A stretch of 64,000 nucleotides of DNA, taken from contig OY735212.1 of NCBI GenBank assembly GCA_963457665.1, positions 11,346,683 through 11,410,682 on the forward strand. Direction: 5' to 3'. Positions 31,269 to 42,915 of this stretch are shown here, piece after piece. Position 1 is the first letter of the stretch. Each line of letters begins with the position of its first letter. The translations under genes and the position numbers were made by a program. The notes beneath the pieces are model-generated. The model was not told the origin of the DNA. It did not search any database and was given only the letters and a program-made list of their open reading frames with translations. This DNA comes from Thysanoteuthis rhombus (taxonomy: Eukaryota; Mollusca; Cephalopoda; Oegopsida; Thysanoteuthidae).

Positions 31269-31660
31269 CACTAGTATCTAGTTGGTATGATTGGGCGCTA
31301 CTAATCTTTACTTGGTTCAATTGGATAGAACAAATCTTTACTTGGTTCTATCGGGTGGTACTAATCTTTAGTTGGTTAGATTAAGTTATTACAACATTTA
31401 AGAGATCTTAGTTAGTTGCACTCCCGAGCAGATCCGCGCAGGAACTCTGTTTCAAATGTTGTACGACCCATGATGTTTTAAAATAAATGAATTCAAAAAA
31501 TGTTGTCAGACCTTTTTCTATTTTTTTTCCTCACCCTTACTTCAATTCTTACCCTGGGGGTGCCGATCTCAACTTGGTCTCATTGAGTGGCACTAATCTC
31601 CACCTTGTTTCATTAAGAGGTACTGATCTTCACTTGGGGATCTAAATGGTGCTGAGATTA
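31262..31660. repeat. degenerate 31-bp tandem repeat, interrupted
   Basis: A unit like GGTACTAATCTTTACTTGG plus TTCTATTGGGT recurs about four times at 31265-31388. Three more diverged units follow at 31562-31640 after about 170 bp of unrelated sequence. The period is not a multiple of three, so a protein repeat is unlikely. Confidence 0.75.
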
Positions 31661-32044
31661 ACCAAATCCATTTGGCAATCGGTGCACATAGGAAATTAAT
31701 GTACGCACAAAAAGTTAGTTATCTAAATAATGTAGCAATTAATAATTATATCTTTAATCATACTTACTGGAGATGATATCTTGGAGGACTGTCTCTGTTG
31801 ACTATTAAATCGGTTTTTCAAATGCCACACTTGAGAGTCACTAATTTCTACAAGTAGACAGCATTTTTTTAATCATCTACTCTACAAGTGGTACTTAGAC
31901 CAACTTTAAGTATTTAAACCTACATTAATTTTGTATATCTACATTATTACTAGTTTTGACTAGCTTTTTACCTCCATCCTAAATTTCTGTTGCTTTTTAT
32001 CAGAACAGAATCGGACCGTAATTAATTAAACAACGCAATCGGAA
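31661..32044. other. intergenic, nothing recognised
   Basis: AT-rich. No feature supported. Confidence 0.5.
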
Positions 32045-32047
32045 AGA

Positions 32048-32142
32048 GACAGCCCAACGGGAAGAATCGAGCTCACACTTGGTAGCCAAAAGGAGTCCAA
32101 TAAATGCCTGGCAGCTTTAACCATTCAGCCACGGGGACTTGG
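32048..32142 (-). mobile_element. tRNA-like SINE head (Ser/Leu-like D arm)
   Basis: The reverse strand has box-A-like GTGGCTGAATGGTTAAAGC and box-B-like GAGCTCGATTC, spaced about 45 bp apart. The long separation resembles a class II tRNA or a SINE with an insertion. No closed acceptor stem. Confidence 0.45.
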
Positions 32143-33479
32143 GAATTAAGCTGTAGCTTATTTTACACCTTAAACCCTACTCCCATGCGAGCAATTTTTC
32201 ACGCTCGATATTTGTAATTGGGACCTAGCAGTCTTTCAATACAGCGATATTTCCAAGTTTTTTTTCTATCTAAAAAATCATAAATGTATTTAGTCTAGTA
32301 AGTATAATATGAGGAAAAACTTACAAAATTTAGCTATAGCAAATTAGACCAACCTACTCTGAGTACATTTTTTCAGTATCTTACTTCGTAGAATGCGATT
32401 ACATTCGTCTTATATTAAAACATACCAATGCAGTTTTATTAGCCATGAGAGATAAGCTGTGCCAAAATTATCTTGAAACAATTTCAAGTTTACATTTGCA
32501 AGAAGATTCAGTGTGCACATACTTTTATCTTGGGGGGAATTGCAGAACATGAAGTTTTCACATACACAAACTACTAAAAAGTTGATGGAACATAGTACAC
32601 GGCCGTTTATTTTGTGTGAAACCCCACGTGCCGTAGCACCTTACATGGAGAAGACTCTAAACATTTGTAATTCTCACAGGCATCTGGGAATATCCAAGAC
32701 CGTATCCCTCTCACTGCAACAGGGTTTGATGGGTCCCCCTAGAACTAGACGCGTAAACGTAAATCTTTGGCAGCAAATGACCTTGAATTGAGATCTGGAG
32801 ATCAAGTGGGGGCTTTTATCTTTTGGATAACAGATTTTAGAAGAATAAAACTGATCTTTACCCTTACCTGTATATTTGTTCCAGTATTTGTCCATTTTTT
32901 TTTTTCAAAATCACACTGTGGGAGTATCATAATTCAAAGATTTTTTGCTTTCAGCTTATACTAAATTTCATTTGTTAGTATAGCATTACGTCAACCGTGC
33001 AATTCAAGAAAGCACGGATCCAGAGGGTGGGGTTCATAGGGCCTGGACACCCTTTCTGCTTGGTCAAAGTACAACTCAGAAAAAAAATTTAAGATCGAAC
33101 AATAAATTGGAAGTTTTCAAGACAGTAGACGATAATTAATCCTATCACTTTATATGAACGTGTATAACACGAGTTATTCTAAAATAAGATTTTTGCTCGA
33201 AATTTGGGTCGACCTATACATGGATAATATTCAAGTACTTATCTAATAAAATTTTTTTTTTCCATTTGAACCCAACCCTTTGGTCAAAATCCTGAGTCTA
33301 ACCCAGTCAAGATATCACTTTATCCTAAGTAAATATAGGTTACATCGATTAGTGCGATTAATTCGGGTCAACATTTTCCGTCATGTTTGAAAATGCATTG
33401 TCTAAAGTCCTATGTGTTTTTATTTCCAGCTTATACTAACTTACACTAATTTCTGTAGAAATACCTTGACTACACTACA
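32143..33479. other. intergenic, mostly unassigned
   Basis: Contains the GGATCCAGAGGGTGGGG word at 33017 and T runs at 32898 and 33251. Frames at 32513-32964 are not supported as exons. Confidence 0.45.
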
Positions 33480-33745
33480 TCAAAATGGCAACTTGTTTTG
33501 GCCATGCAAAAAAGCGGGCGTCTTTAAACATTTTGACCATTAGGGGACCTTTTTTTAACCATTTGCAGCATATTTTTGGTGTGTTTTGGCCATTTGGGGC
33601 TATGTATTATTAAAAGATTACCACTTGTTTTTTTCTTGACAGTCAAACCAGCGCGAACATATCTTTTGAGTTGGCAACACTGACTGTTGAGCCTGGGTTC
33701 AGGTTTATATTGTTGGTTAAATAATTGAACGCCCATCAAATTTTA
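33480..33745 (+). repeat. family D, copy 4
   Basis: CAAAATGGCAACTTGTTTTG, repeated GGCCAT/GACCAT words, and the right end GAGTTGGCAACACTGACTG. The right-hand GAACGCCCATCAAATTT also occurs as GAACGCCCACTTTTTC near 54893. Confidence 0.5.
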
Positions 33746-35004
33746 AATCGATAAAAATATATGACTTCAAAGTTGACTTCTGAGAAAGGTTTTGGATAAT
33801 AAAATAGAGAAGGAGAAAGGAGGGAGGGCAAAAGTCTGTCACGCTTCGTTGACGCTCTTGAAAACCGAGATAAGACAGAAAGGACAGCACACCTGCGAAT
33901 CATTGGTGTCACCTCACGCACGAGTACGTCTAAGTTCAGCAGGGTCGGGAGAAATTTCGATATAAAGGCTTACGACGTATTATAAAACACACACAAACGC
34001 TGACGAGTCCAAAGGCAAGCGTTTATACACAGAAACCGACACACACACACACATACATACATACATACATACATATAAATGCCCGTAGAGGAAACATACG
34101 CAAATGGTTTAGTGTACAACTATACACCATGAGCGGGTAATCTTAGTATACCTGCTTGAACTCAAGCACGTGTACATAGATATGCAACGAATTGTGACCA
34201 TTGCATTATTTGGTCATTCACGCAGAACACCTCTTATCTGAATTTATCTATCAATCTATCTGTTGGCAAACTTCTGCACAAGTGGCAGTTGACTTTGACT
34301 CCTCTATAACAACAAGAACAAGATGAATCCTCACAAAATAAACTCTTCACTAATGTCTATCCCGTCACGTTAAACCAAACTTATATATAAAATTAACATT
34401 TCCCTACAGTGATTCGAAATCGCAACCGAGTAATTGCTAAGCGGTTATCGTATCAGCTGATCTAAACTGACAAGTTTTATGTACCTAAGAATTTGTTTAT
34501 GGTATATACTAAACTAAAGTTGAGGTAATCGTATTCAATCGGAATTGCAGTAGGAGTGGAATTTGATCCTGCAGCAACCAGACTTGTTTATTTTTGCGTT
34601 ATCACGTTATATGGTACACAAATATTTCTATATTTGTTTCTTGGTATTTTTTCAGCGGTATATATACTGATCTTTATTCATTTCTTTGTGAGAATAGCTT
34701 TAGAAGAGGTACACACTCACAGAGCGTTTTCTAGTATCTATCATTATCAACCATCTTTTGTCCTACCGAAACTCACTGAATTGTTCCGAGAGTAACGAGT
34801 TTGAACCCGATTCCAGTCGTCAGGTTTCGAGTTGGGGCAAAAATCGAGGATACCAAAAGCTTATTGGTAAGTCAATATTTACCTGTCCAGGAGATTGACG
34901 CATCAGAAAATCTCTTTCTACACTCAGAACATTCTTATACATTATAATGTAAAAATATTGGTCTCCTCATATAAATCAGTTAATTACCTCTTAGAGGTAG
35001 GTAC
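33746..35004. other. intergenic with short (CA)n/(TACA)n
   Basis: CACACACACA and CATACATACATACATACATA arrays lie at about 34028-34075. The rest is unassigned. Confidence 0.55.
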
Positions 35005-35220
35005 TTGGTCGTGTCCACCTTTCCATCAGTCTGTCTGTCAGTCCATCCACACAGTGAGATTTTGTGGAAGGGTGGAGAATGAGACGGAGAAGCTATCAAA
35101 TTTTAGGGCGGATCCAGGAATTCCTTTCCGTTTCTTTTTCATCCATTAATGTATACGCACATTGCTGTCCACATGATCTCCAAAAGTGCTGGATGAATTT
35201 CAAATTAGATTTTGTTGCAG
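35005..35220 (-). repeat. family P, inverted copy
   Basis: CAGTCTGTCTGTCAGTCCAT, then CCACATGATCTCCAAAAGTG and GGATGAATTTCAAA are the inverse of the GGAGATATCGTG..GACAGAC order. A GGGCGGATCCAGG repeat start sits inside at 35104. Confidence 0.55.
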
Positions 35221-35379
35221 GACAGACAATCAGCTATGGAAGAAGGGATTCAATTTATTGGTTGGTCGATGCACACTTGCCTCCCCTACGTCGTAGTTAT
35301 GTATCCACGCTACATTATATCGCCAAAAGTAGCAAGAAGCGAATTCAAAATTTCGTCGCACAGTTTCCCATCATCCCGA
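35221..35379. other. unassigned
   Basis: Short stretch between repeat P and a LINE. No feature. Confidence 0.4.
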
Positions 35380-35760
35380 TGGTCACCAATGGAGCTGAAA
35401 CATGGAACTCAACTTGACCCCCAAGCCGAGAACCATACAACGTGTACTCGATAAAATCATGCTCGACCTCACATGGAGAGATCGTAAGACACCATAGTAT
35501 ATTAGAGAGAAGACGGGAGTCCAAGATATCATTGAAATCACTGGAAAACTCAACTGGTAATGGGCTAGACATATTGCAAGAATGTCAGACAACCGTTGGA
35601 CATTGCAACTCACAGCGTATGCGAAATTCTGGCCGACCGGAAGTAAGATGTCGTGATGAACTAAACAAATTTAGATAACACTGGATCCACGACGCCCACG
35701 TTAGAGAGGTCTGACGAATCTTGTAGAAGGTCCCTGTCCGGTGATGATGAAGATGGACTT
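35380..35760 (+). mobile_element. RTE-type LINE 3' end
   Basis: Starts near CAATGGAGCTGAAACATGG (the YGAETWN segment) and continues through ACATGGAGAGATCGTAAGAC, GGTAATGGGCTAGACATATT and the FR..H segment to a GGTGATGATGAAGATGG tail. 5'-truncated, with broken frames. Confidence 0.85.
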
Positions 35761-36149
35761 TCAAAGATAGCCCAACTCGCTACTTCGTATCCCAATCTAG
35801 AAACCCTGTGACTCGGCAGTCAGTCATATTTGTCTACATGTAAAATCTCAAATATGTATCTACCCCAACGTCTAGTCCTCCTATTTACATATCCGGTTTT
35901 GCATAGTCGACCTTTTTCAAAAGAGGACGCCATTATTTTGAACTCTTGAACCCCCCCCCCCCCACACACACACACAACACATTTTCATACATTGCCCTCG
36001 ATTCAAGATCCAAGATACAGAAACCTGTTACTAAGATTTTGAATTCGGGTTTTTACCCTTTTTCATAAATCCACCGTTTTCTTTTTAAACTTTTTTTTTT
36101 CATAACTGAAATTCAATAATACCTCACCTATAACAAACTTATCAAGATC
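35761..36149. other. intergenic with C run
   Basis: A run of about 14 C at 35950-35963 is followed by CACACACACACACA. No gene. Confidence 0.6.
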
Positions 36150-36480
36150 ATGCACACACACACACACACACACATGTTCAGATCAGTGCATACATACACA
36201 CAAACACACATCCAAATTATTACACACACACACACACACACGCACCTAGATCAGTACACACACACACACACACCTAGATCAGTACACACACACACATACA
36301 TGCACATCAGCACATACACACATGCACATCAGCACACACACACACACACATCAAGATCCCTACATACACATGCACATACGCATATCCAAATCACTACACG
36401 TGCATATTCAAATCACTTCACACACGTGCGCGCACACACACACACATACACACACACATTTAGATCACTACAAGCAAACA
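36150..36480. repeat. compound (CA)n / CATACA minisatellite
   Basis: (CA)n blocks are punctuated by GATCAGT, CAGATC and ATTTAGATCACT words roughly every 25-45 bp. Frames of H/T runs across it are artefacts. Confidence 0.92.
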
Positions 36481-36544
36481 TATATATGCATACAGACTTA
36501 TATACGTATATACTCACGTACACAGAGATATAGGAATATTGCAA

Positions 36545-36872
36545 GTTATCCAATGCAAGATAAAAGCCCAGTCTCACGGGTAGAACTGACAAGCTATCGA
36601 TCCCAATACAAAGGATATTCTGTTGTGTTTGTTCTAAAAGCAACGTCGAGCCTAGTCAGTACATAGATTAGTGGACACTTAGGAATACCAGGTTCCTCGA
36701 GTGAGAATAGTGATTTAAGTGAAGTAACTTCGGATGCTCGTTGACTCTATTTCACGCATCGTAAGCCGAGAAAAGGGGAACTTGTAATATGGGCGGGGAC
36801 AGGGCGGACAGGGACGGATGATTCTGTTGCCAGAGTAAGAGCACGAGCTAGGAATCGAACTTGCCATAAAAC
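36545..36872 (+). mobile_element. 5S rRNA-derived SINE, second copy
   Basis: The 5S part at about 36636-36697 reads AAGCAACGTCGAGCCTAGTC, AGTACATAGATTAGTGG and AGGAATACCAGGTTCC. The body and tail AACTTGTAATATGGGCGGGG, CAGGGACGGATGATTCTG and TTGCCAGAGTAAGAGCAC match the copy at 29750. A 90-bp leader before the 5S part also appears repeat-derived. Confidence 0.78.
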
Positions 36873-37294
36873 AGCAATAACGGAAGTTTCCGTCATCTGC
36901 AATTAATGCTTTGGTAACGAAGCTGATTTGTCCAGAGATTTCCCTCGTGTCAGTCATCGATCAGTATCGACTTCCATAATGAACATAACTCGAGGAAAGG
37001 GTTCTTTATGCGGGTTTAAAATCGAAATGTTACTCGACGTGGATGGGCCTGCTTCTTCGTTCAATAATGTGGCAAACATGATTAAGTATCGACCGGTATA
37101 TTACGCTGTTGTGGATTGCTGTATTGTATTCTTCAAGTTTTTATTTAGCTAAGTCTGACACAAGGCCATTAGAATGGGGCACTCGGTAAGAATCTTCTGC
37201 ACTTGAATAGTAATGTTTCTTCATTCGACATTTAAATGCTCTAATATCCTAGATTATAAAGATTATAAGAGAACAATTTTTTAACATGCAAATC
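36873..37294. other. intergenic, nothing recognised
   Basis: No feature supported. The 74-codon frame at 36928 lacks recognisable similarity. Confidence 0.5.
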
Positions 37295-37605
37295 CATACA
37301 CGGTAATATAATGGTTAGCAAATCTGCTAAACATGCGAAATTTCTATGTTCGATTCCCGGTATAAGTGAAGACTATGGAAAAATTTCCCTGTACTCACAG
37401 TAGCTAATTCAATACTATCTAAGCTGTGTAATTAAGGAGGAGCTGCCTCTTCGGTGGACTTGCCTTCTCCACACACCCCCACACCTGCGACCAGACTGGA
37501 AACTTGCAAGGATCATCAAACTGACACATTCATCACCGTCCGTTCATACTCCAGAGGGAGATGTCTCCTAAAAGACGGACACTTTATCTTACACACATAT
37601 TAAAA
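37295..37605 (+). mobile_element. tRNA-derived SINE, copy V2
   Basis: The head has GGTAATATAATGGTTAGCAA (box A) and TATGTTCGATTCCCGG (box B). In the body, GTACTCACAGTAGCTAATTC, TCTAAGCTGTGTAATTAAGG, AAACTTGCAAGGATCA and GGAGATGTCTCCTAAAAGAC plus GGACACTTTA match, inverted, 38035-38336. About 310 bp. Confidence 0.75.
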
Positions 37606-38034
37606 CACGTTTTGTTGAATATAAAGTTTGTCGATTCAATCAGTCTACCAGTTTTTCCAGTTGGCGAATAGGTGTCTCAACTCAAGAGATTGCAGGAATT
37701 TAAGAATAGTCCAAAGTTCATTGAGACATTCATACTAGCTCTTTCGACCATCATGGGTCATTATCAAGGATAAAATGTGCTAAATAGTGAGTTTGAATGA
37801 AAAATTGCTTCCTGAATAACCATTATTGAAATATTCACACATATATACATAGTTTTCCTTTTTCTATTTATCCGTTTCTTAATACATGTCACTTTAGAAG
37901 AAGCCAGTAGACCGAGAATGAGTGAGATGAGAATTTGGTATGAAAACTAGTAATTGGGTCTTTGCATTACCGACGGCAGTTCAGCTCAATGATACGGGCA
38001 TCGATACGTTGAAGCGGCTATATATGGTAGAGTA
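37606..38034. other. spacer between inverted SINEs, unassigned
   Basis: AT-rich. No feature supported. Confidence 0.5.
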
Positions 38035-38336
38035 AAGGTAAAGTGTCTCGTCTCTTAAGAGACAACTCCCGGTTACTGTGGCATGCATCAGCTCAGTGAT
38101 CCTTGCAAGTGTTAAATCTAGTCGAGAGCAGGACTTGATTACGAGAAGTTCGTATACGCACCATTCTGGCTGGATGCAGGTCTATCGAAGGAATGCTTCC
38201 ACCCTAATCGTGCAGCTTAGAATATATCCAACTAATTGCTGAGTATACCAAATGTAGAGTCTTCTTTGTTCATACCAGGAATCGAACCTTCTATCTGAGA
38301 GACAGACGTGCTAACCATAGCACTATCAGAGCTGGC
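38035..38336 (-). mobile_element. tRNA-derived SINE, copy V3
   Basis: The reverse strand starts with GATAGTGCTATGGTTAGCAC (box A) and GAAGGTTCGATTCCTGG (box B). It continues with TCTAAGCTGCACGATTAGGG, ACTTGCAAGGATCACTGAGC, and GAGTTGTCTCTTAAGAGACG plus AGACACTTTACC. It forms an inverted pair with V2. Confidence 0.78.
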
Positions 38337-38569
38337 ACACACATACATTTGTTTCCTATATACAAACCTCTGCACGAAGTGAGTACTCAGACACACGCTT
38401 GCACCACTGTGAGTGTGTGAGGTTAGATAGTCATGTTTTGCTTTCCGTTGAATTCTGGATAGAATCCAAACAGCTAGTTATTTAGCCCGGATTATTCAGA
38501 CGGTTCTTCAAGCCGCATTTAACACACACTTGAAAATAATTATTATTACAGTCAATGTGTGCCGTGAGG

Positions 38570-38660
38570 ATAGATTAAAAACTTATGATCAATGTTAAAG
38601 AATTCGCCCTCGAAGACACACTTCGTATTATATTTGGCTGGCTTACTGCTCGGTACCAGG
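38570..38660. repeat. dispersed repeat family J, copy 1
   Basis: AGATTAAAAACTTATGATCA, AAAGAATTCGCCCTCGAAG and TGGCTTACTGCTCGGTACC recur at 39783-39866 as a direct repeat. Confidence 0.65.
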
Positions 38661-38742
38661 ATTGCTAGATAGTTGGAGACCTTTCTGGCCAAGAAAACAG
38701 GCAAAGAAAAATCGGCCAAATGCCGAAATTGTTTATAAAACA
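38661..38742 (-). repeat. family D, copy 5
   Basis: GATTGCTAGATAGTTGGAG, TCTGGCCAAGAAAACAGGC and AAATGCCGAAATTGTTTATA place it in D. It abuts A8 directly. Confidence 0.5.
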
Positions 38743-39165
38743 GGTCTGGTTAGTTGCTCAATAAAAACCACCCCGTGACCCACGTCTTTTTGACAGAATG
38801 CTGTGTTGGGGATGATTAATTAAAAATAGGAAGGTGTGATCAATATATGAGTTACCTCACTTGCCTTCTGCAGCGCAGTGATCAAATGTTAGAATTACAA
38901 AAAAAAAAAAAAAAAAAAAAAGCTTGGAGTACTGCCGGACGAAAAGTAGGTATCAATTCACGTGGCAATTTCAACCCCCACCGAATACTTATTCAGGGAA
39001 AGGGGTTTCTAAGAACAAAACAACCACACGTAAAAAGAAATGATTTTTTTCAGTACTCCAACTCTCTTTGTGCCGCCTGTATGAGTGGTACATACGTAGC
39101 TAACCAGTCAGGCCAACTTAAAAACTGAAGACACCTGTGTTAACAGTTTTGGTGGCAGTCTGGGT
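38743..39165 (-). repeat. family A, copy A8
   Basis: Begins AACAGGTCTGGTTAGTTGCT (the inverse of the family right end) and has GTGTTGGGGATGATTAATT, AAGGTGTGATCAATATATGA, GCTAACCAGTCAGG and AACTGAAGACACC. A run of about 22 A at 38899-38921 interrupts it. Confidence 0.72.
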
Positions 39166-39659
39166 TGACAGTTAACATTGCAATACTGTTAAATACACCA
39201 AAAATGAGTATTTATTGAAAATACCTTCTGCAACGAAGTCAACTTATCTCAATCTATCCTATACTTCAAATTCGTGAAGTAAGGGTCCCCACCATTAGCG
39301 TCCGCAGCCACTTTCCCAGGGTGGGGTGAGAGAGCAGATTGACATATGACAGAGAGCAAAAAAGATATTTCCGCTTGTTGGTTGGCATGTAAAGGACCAG
39401 AGAGTGTCTAAGCTGTCACTTGACCTCCGATATCACTGTTCATAATGACCCAATCATCTGCAGTCACAATAAGGAACTATCTTTCAAATCAACTAGTCCT
39501 CTATAAGAATGCCTGATTCGGGGAAGGGCAAAAGCCCCGTTTGCAACCCCAGCGGACGCCTATGGTTCATACAATTTTTAGAACATAACCCCTTCATGCA
39601 ATCATTGATTTGTGATCGACCTCTATTCCTCAGTTGCTTGTTCCATTTTATATAATTGC
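39166..39659. other. intergenic, nothing recognised
   Basis: No feature supported. Confidence 0.5.
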
Positions 39660-39782
39660 AAAAAAGGGGGAGGGGAGAGAAAGGGGGATAAATATGGCCA
39701 AACCAAGAAAGTTCATGGCCAAAAACTTTTCTAAAAAAGCTAGTTTTTTTCAAATTTAGCCATAAAAATTAACCGAAAACAT
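39660..39782 (-). repeat. family D, copy 6
   Basis: ATATGGCCAAACCAAGAAAG, ATGGCCAAAAACTTTTC and CAAATTTAGCCATAAAAATT mark a D copy next to J2, repeating the D/J neighbourhood seen at 38570-38742. Confidence 0.5.
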
Positions 39783-39866
39783 AGATTAGAAACTTATGAT
39801 CAATATTAGAGAATTCACCCTTCAAGGCTCTTCATATTAGATTATCATTTGGCTTACTGCTCTGCA
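39783..39866. repeat. family J, copy 2
   Basis: See the copy at 38570. Identity is high over AACTTATGATCAATRTTARAG and the TGGCTTACTGCTC end. Confidence 0.65.
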
Positions 39867-40057
39867 CATTGACGTCGACCGACGAGATGGTGGGGTGGAG
39901 GGCACAAGTGGGGATTGAATCTCGGGGTTGGTGCGCCAGGGGTTAGCGTGTGCTCTCCAAGGAGATAATAGATGGATAGTTTGATTTGATTTGGAGATTT
40001 TCGGTTTTATAATTAATTCTATTTTTTCGACGACCAGACTTGGCATACACATACACA

Positions 40058-40071
40058 CATATATATATTTA

Positions 40072-40144
<73 letters not shown>

Positions 40145-40362
40145 ATACATATATATATACATATTTGTGTGTGTGTATACAGATATTTGTGTGTATATAT
40201 ATATGCGTATAGATATTTGCACGTACTTATGCGTGTGTATATGCGTATAGATATTGATGATTGTGTGCATTTACACACACACACGCATATATATGAGTGT
40301 GTGCGTCTGGCCGCCGAAAAGAAAAAAATCAGGTGCACACACACATACACACACATATGTAT
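40058..40362. repeat. compound (TA)n(TG)n microsatellite
   Basis: (AT)n at about 40074-40121, (GT)n at 40122-40143, then degenerate GTGTATACAGATATTTGTGT units to 40362. Y/I/C-rich frames here are artefacts. Confidence 0.95.
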
Positions 40363-40705
40363 GTGAGTACAGAAATGTTTTAATCGTTTAGCTCAACTCT
40401 ATACAAGAAATCAGACTTTCCAGTTCATGGAAGTTATTTCCAAGTCATCTAAACATTTTTAAAAACAATCATTCGAGCATCTCTAATCGACAGAGATTAG
40501 TATGAATTATTTTTTCTGTTTAATTTTTTCTTTCCCTCTTCTTATATATATGTATATATATATATATATGATAAACGTAGTAATACGTAAACCATACAAG
40601 TAATTCGGAGACCAACAGAAAACTAAAACAAAACTGGCCAGCTACCGGAGAAGGGAGGAATGAGGGGTGAGAGTGATACATAGACCCATGCTCACCGTAT
40701 CCGTA
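40363..40705. other. intergenic with short (TA)n
   Basis: A short (TA)n lies at 40543-40569. Nothing else. Confidence 0.6.
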
Positions 40706-40707
40706 CT

Positions 40708-40775
40708 GGTAGCTCAAACAATAGGAGTGGGCTACATAGGTGTTATATTGGTTCGAATCCCACCTGGGGGCTTAT
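40708..40775 (+). mobile_element. tRNA-like sequence, degenerate
   Basis: GGTAGCTCAAACAATAGGAG (box-A-like) and TTGGTTCGAATCCCACC (good box B) are spaced 35 bp apart. A stable anticodon arm is not visible. Pseudogene or SINE head. Confidence 0.45.
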
Positions 40776-41574
40776 TTCTTTTCAAGATCTGATTTAAAAA
40801 AAAAAAAACAGATTTCAAATATTAAACTCAAAGTAGATTGGCCTCACACTAAGAAAACTGGCGAAGAACAGTCCCCTACCCTATCTTGCCTTTTGACGTA
40901 CTATATTTTTCCTCATTTGGTCGTGTACTGAACTTGGGCTGACTATATATCAATAAGGTTTATCCGTATTCATTTCAAGACATCCATCTATCTGCACAAG
41001 CCAGTGTTCCGACCGTAGTGTAATTAATTCAATCTTGTCACCTTGTGCCAGATTAGACCAAGCTTTATAAAAAAAAGAAAAAACAAAAAAAGAAAACGAC
41101 ACACATACGCACATAATACAATGAAAAACGAAAGCTTTTTTTATGTTCTCTGGACTCACACACGGTAATTTGACATCAAGATAAAACATAGGATAGGTGG
41201 CACTGACTTTGAGTAACCTCTATGGGTGAATTCAGGCTTAAGTTCATTTTGCTATTCTCAAATCTAAAAGAAACAAGTTATTTTTTTAATGGTATTATCG
41301 ATTTCTAAGGCAAACTTTTTCATCAAATTCACACTACTTACTCTGCTTAAGACCCGTGCGAGTGCAAATCTTTCTTTTAGTTTTATCAAACCTTCATGAA
41401 ATATAGTTCGCTTTCCAGAGTTGATATATTTCAAGTTTTTCTCCGGGCAACGGCGGGTACCCCAACTAATACATATGCCTATACAGGTTGACAGAATCGA
41501 AAAAATAAACTAGTGCTGTATTCTTTTCAAAGACAAAACGATGTTATCCTTTCCTTTTGAACGTTTTTATATAG
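40776..41574. other. intergenic, nothing recognised
   Basis: AT-rich. No feature supported. Confidence 0.5.
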
Positions 41575-41785
41575 CGTAATTAGGCAGTGCCCTTACACTG
41601 GCAGCTGCTTCAGTCGTCCACACTTGGTTGTCACTTACTTAACCCTGTTGATACTCATTCCATACCTTTTCCAAGGGTATTAGTGTAAAATGAACGCAAA
41701 TTGTTAGAGCCAGAGTTTGAACCTCAACTCATTGAGTCCATTCCTCGTACCGATGACTGCACCGCTACGTCATACCTCCTTCACG
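41575..41785 (-). mobile_element. tRNA-headed SINE, family S, internally deleted
   Basis: The reverse strand has a tRNA-like GCGGTGCAGTCATCGG..GAGTTGAGGTTCAAACTC head, then GCGTTCATTTTACAC and CCTTGGAAAAGG. It ends with the family tail GACTGAAGCAGCTGCCAGTG plus TAAGGGCAC. The middle is shorter than in copies 7425 and 9878. Confidence 0.75.
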
Positions 41786-42448
41786 CACATCCACTAATCC
41801 GATCTAATCTTTTCTAGTATGGGACATTACTCTCAAAAAACGTAGTCCACACAAGGTCTCTCCCTTGCACTTTCAGACACATATATAGGTGGAGGGTACG
41901 AGAGGTGGTGGGAGTGTTTCAGTCTGTCAGTCAGTGACAATCGTTGGTACTAGAGATGCTAATGCATCTTGAGAAAAAAAGAAGTATTTTTCCTTCATTT
42001 TGACATCGTAGACGAATGCGGGTTCGATCTGCGTTGAACCGTGTAACTCTTATCTTTGTCGGCCATATTTCGTTTTGATTTACCATTTTTTTTTTTTTTT
42101 TTGCTTTTTTTGTTGCTCTATTCTTTCTCTTCTCTTTCTTGGTTTCACAACCCTTCTCTCTCTCTATTATTCTTTCTTTCTTTCTTTTTTTGATTTCTCC
42201 CATGCCGACCGTATCTGCCCATTCCATCTTTCCATCTTATCGTTACTATTCATCGGTTTTATCGCACACGTCATTCATTCTGTATTCTCCCATCAGTTAG
42301 TGTCCCACATAATCATTCCTTCCCATCATCCGTCACAAATCTCAAAACTACAAATCTCTTTCTCACCCTTTTCCCTTTTGGCTCGTCCATTTCGCTTCAG
42401 CAGTCGTCCCCTTCTTATAAAGATAAATAAATAAATTACATTATTATT

Positions 42449-42454
<6 letters not shown>
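41786..42454. other. T/C-rich intergenic DNA
   Basis: A run of about 17 T lies at 42086-42102, and CTTTCTTTCTTTC-type sequence at 42117-42195. The frame at 42075-42434 is low complexity. Confidence 0.55.

Positions 42455-42499
<45 letters not shown>
42455..42499. repeat. (TA)n microsatellite
   Basis: AT array preceded by ATTATTATTATTATAA. Confidence 0.97.
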
Positions 42500-42501
<2 letters not shown>

Positions 42502-42559
42502 TACTTTTCTTAAGAGTACTCAAGTGCCATTACCCTGACTAAACTATTTTTCCGTTAGT

Positions 42560-42756
42560 ATATATATATGGACACACAAATATATAAACATATACACACA
42601 GACACGCACACACATATAGACAAACGCATAGATATAAACATACACAAACATATGCACATGCACATTCATAAAAACATACACATACAAAAAACACACTAAT
42701 ATACACACACATATAAACATACAGACACATATGCACATAAACATACACACGCACGC

Positions 42757-42815
<59 letters not shown>

Positions 42816-42825
42816 TGTGTGTGTG
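42560..42825. repeat. degenerate CA/TA minisatellite ending in (TA)n(GT)n
   Basis: Units like AACATACACACACA and CACATATAAACATACA repeat to 42757, followed by (AT)n and then (GT)n to about 42825. Confidence 0.92.
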
Positions 42826-42915
42826 TTATACTTTGAAACTCTATTTGAAATGATATATACGATGAATATTTCATTTGGCTTCGACAGCATGAAAGTAGGA
42901 TAAACAATTCTCAAA
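42826..42915 (+). repeat. foldback family H, single arm
   Basis: TTTGAAACTCTATTTGAAAT, GATGAATATTTCATTTGG and CTTCGACAGCATGAAAG resemble the left arm of the inverted-repeat element at 45973. It lies directly beside a TA/GT array, as that element does. Confidence 0.55.

Noticed and set aside
35950-35963. C run as an i-motif or G-quadruplex element
   Set aside because: A single homopolymer run without the four spaced tracts needed for an intramolecular quadruplex.
36150-36666. H/T-rich frames of over 110 codons
   Set aside because: They are translations of (CA)n and CATACA repeats.
40019-40366. Long Y/I/C-rich frames on both strands
   Set aside because: They arise from (TA)n and (TG)n arrays.
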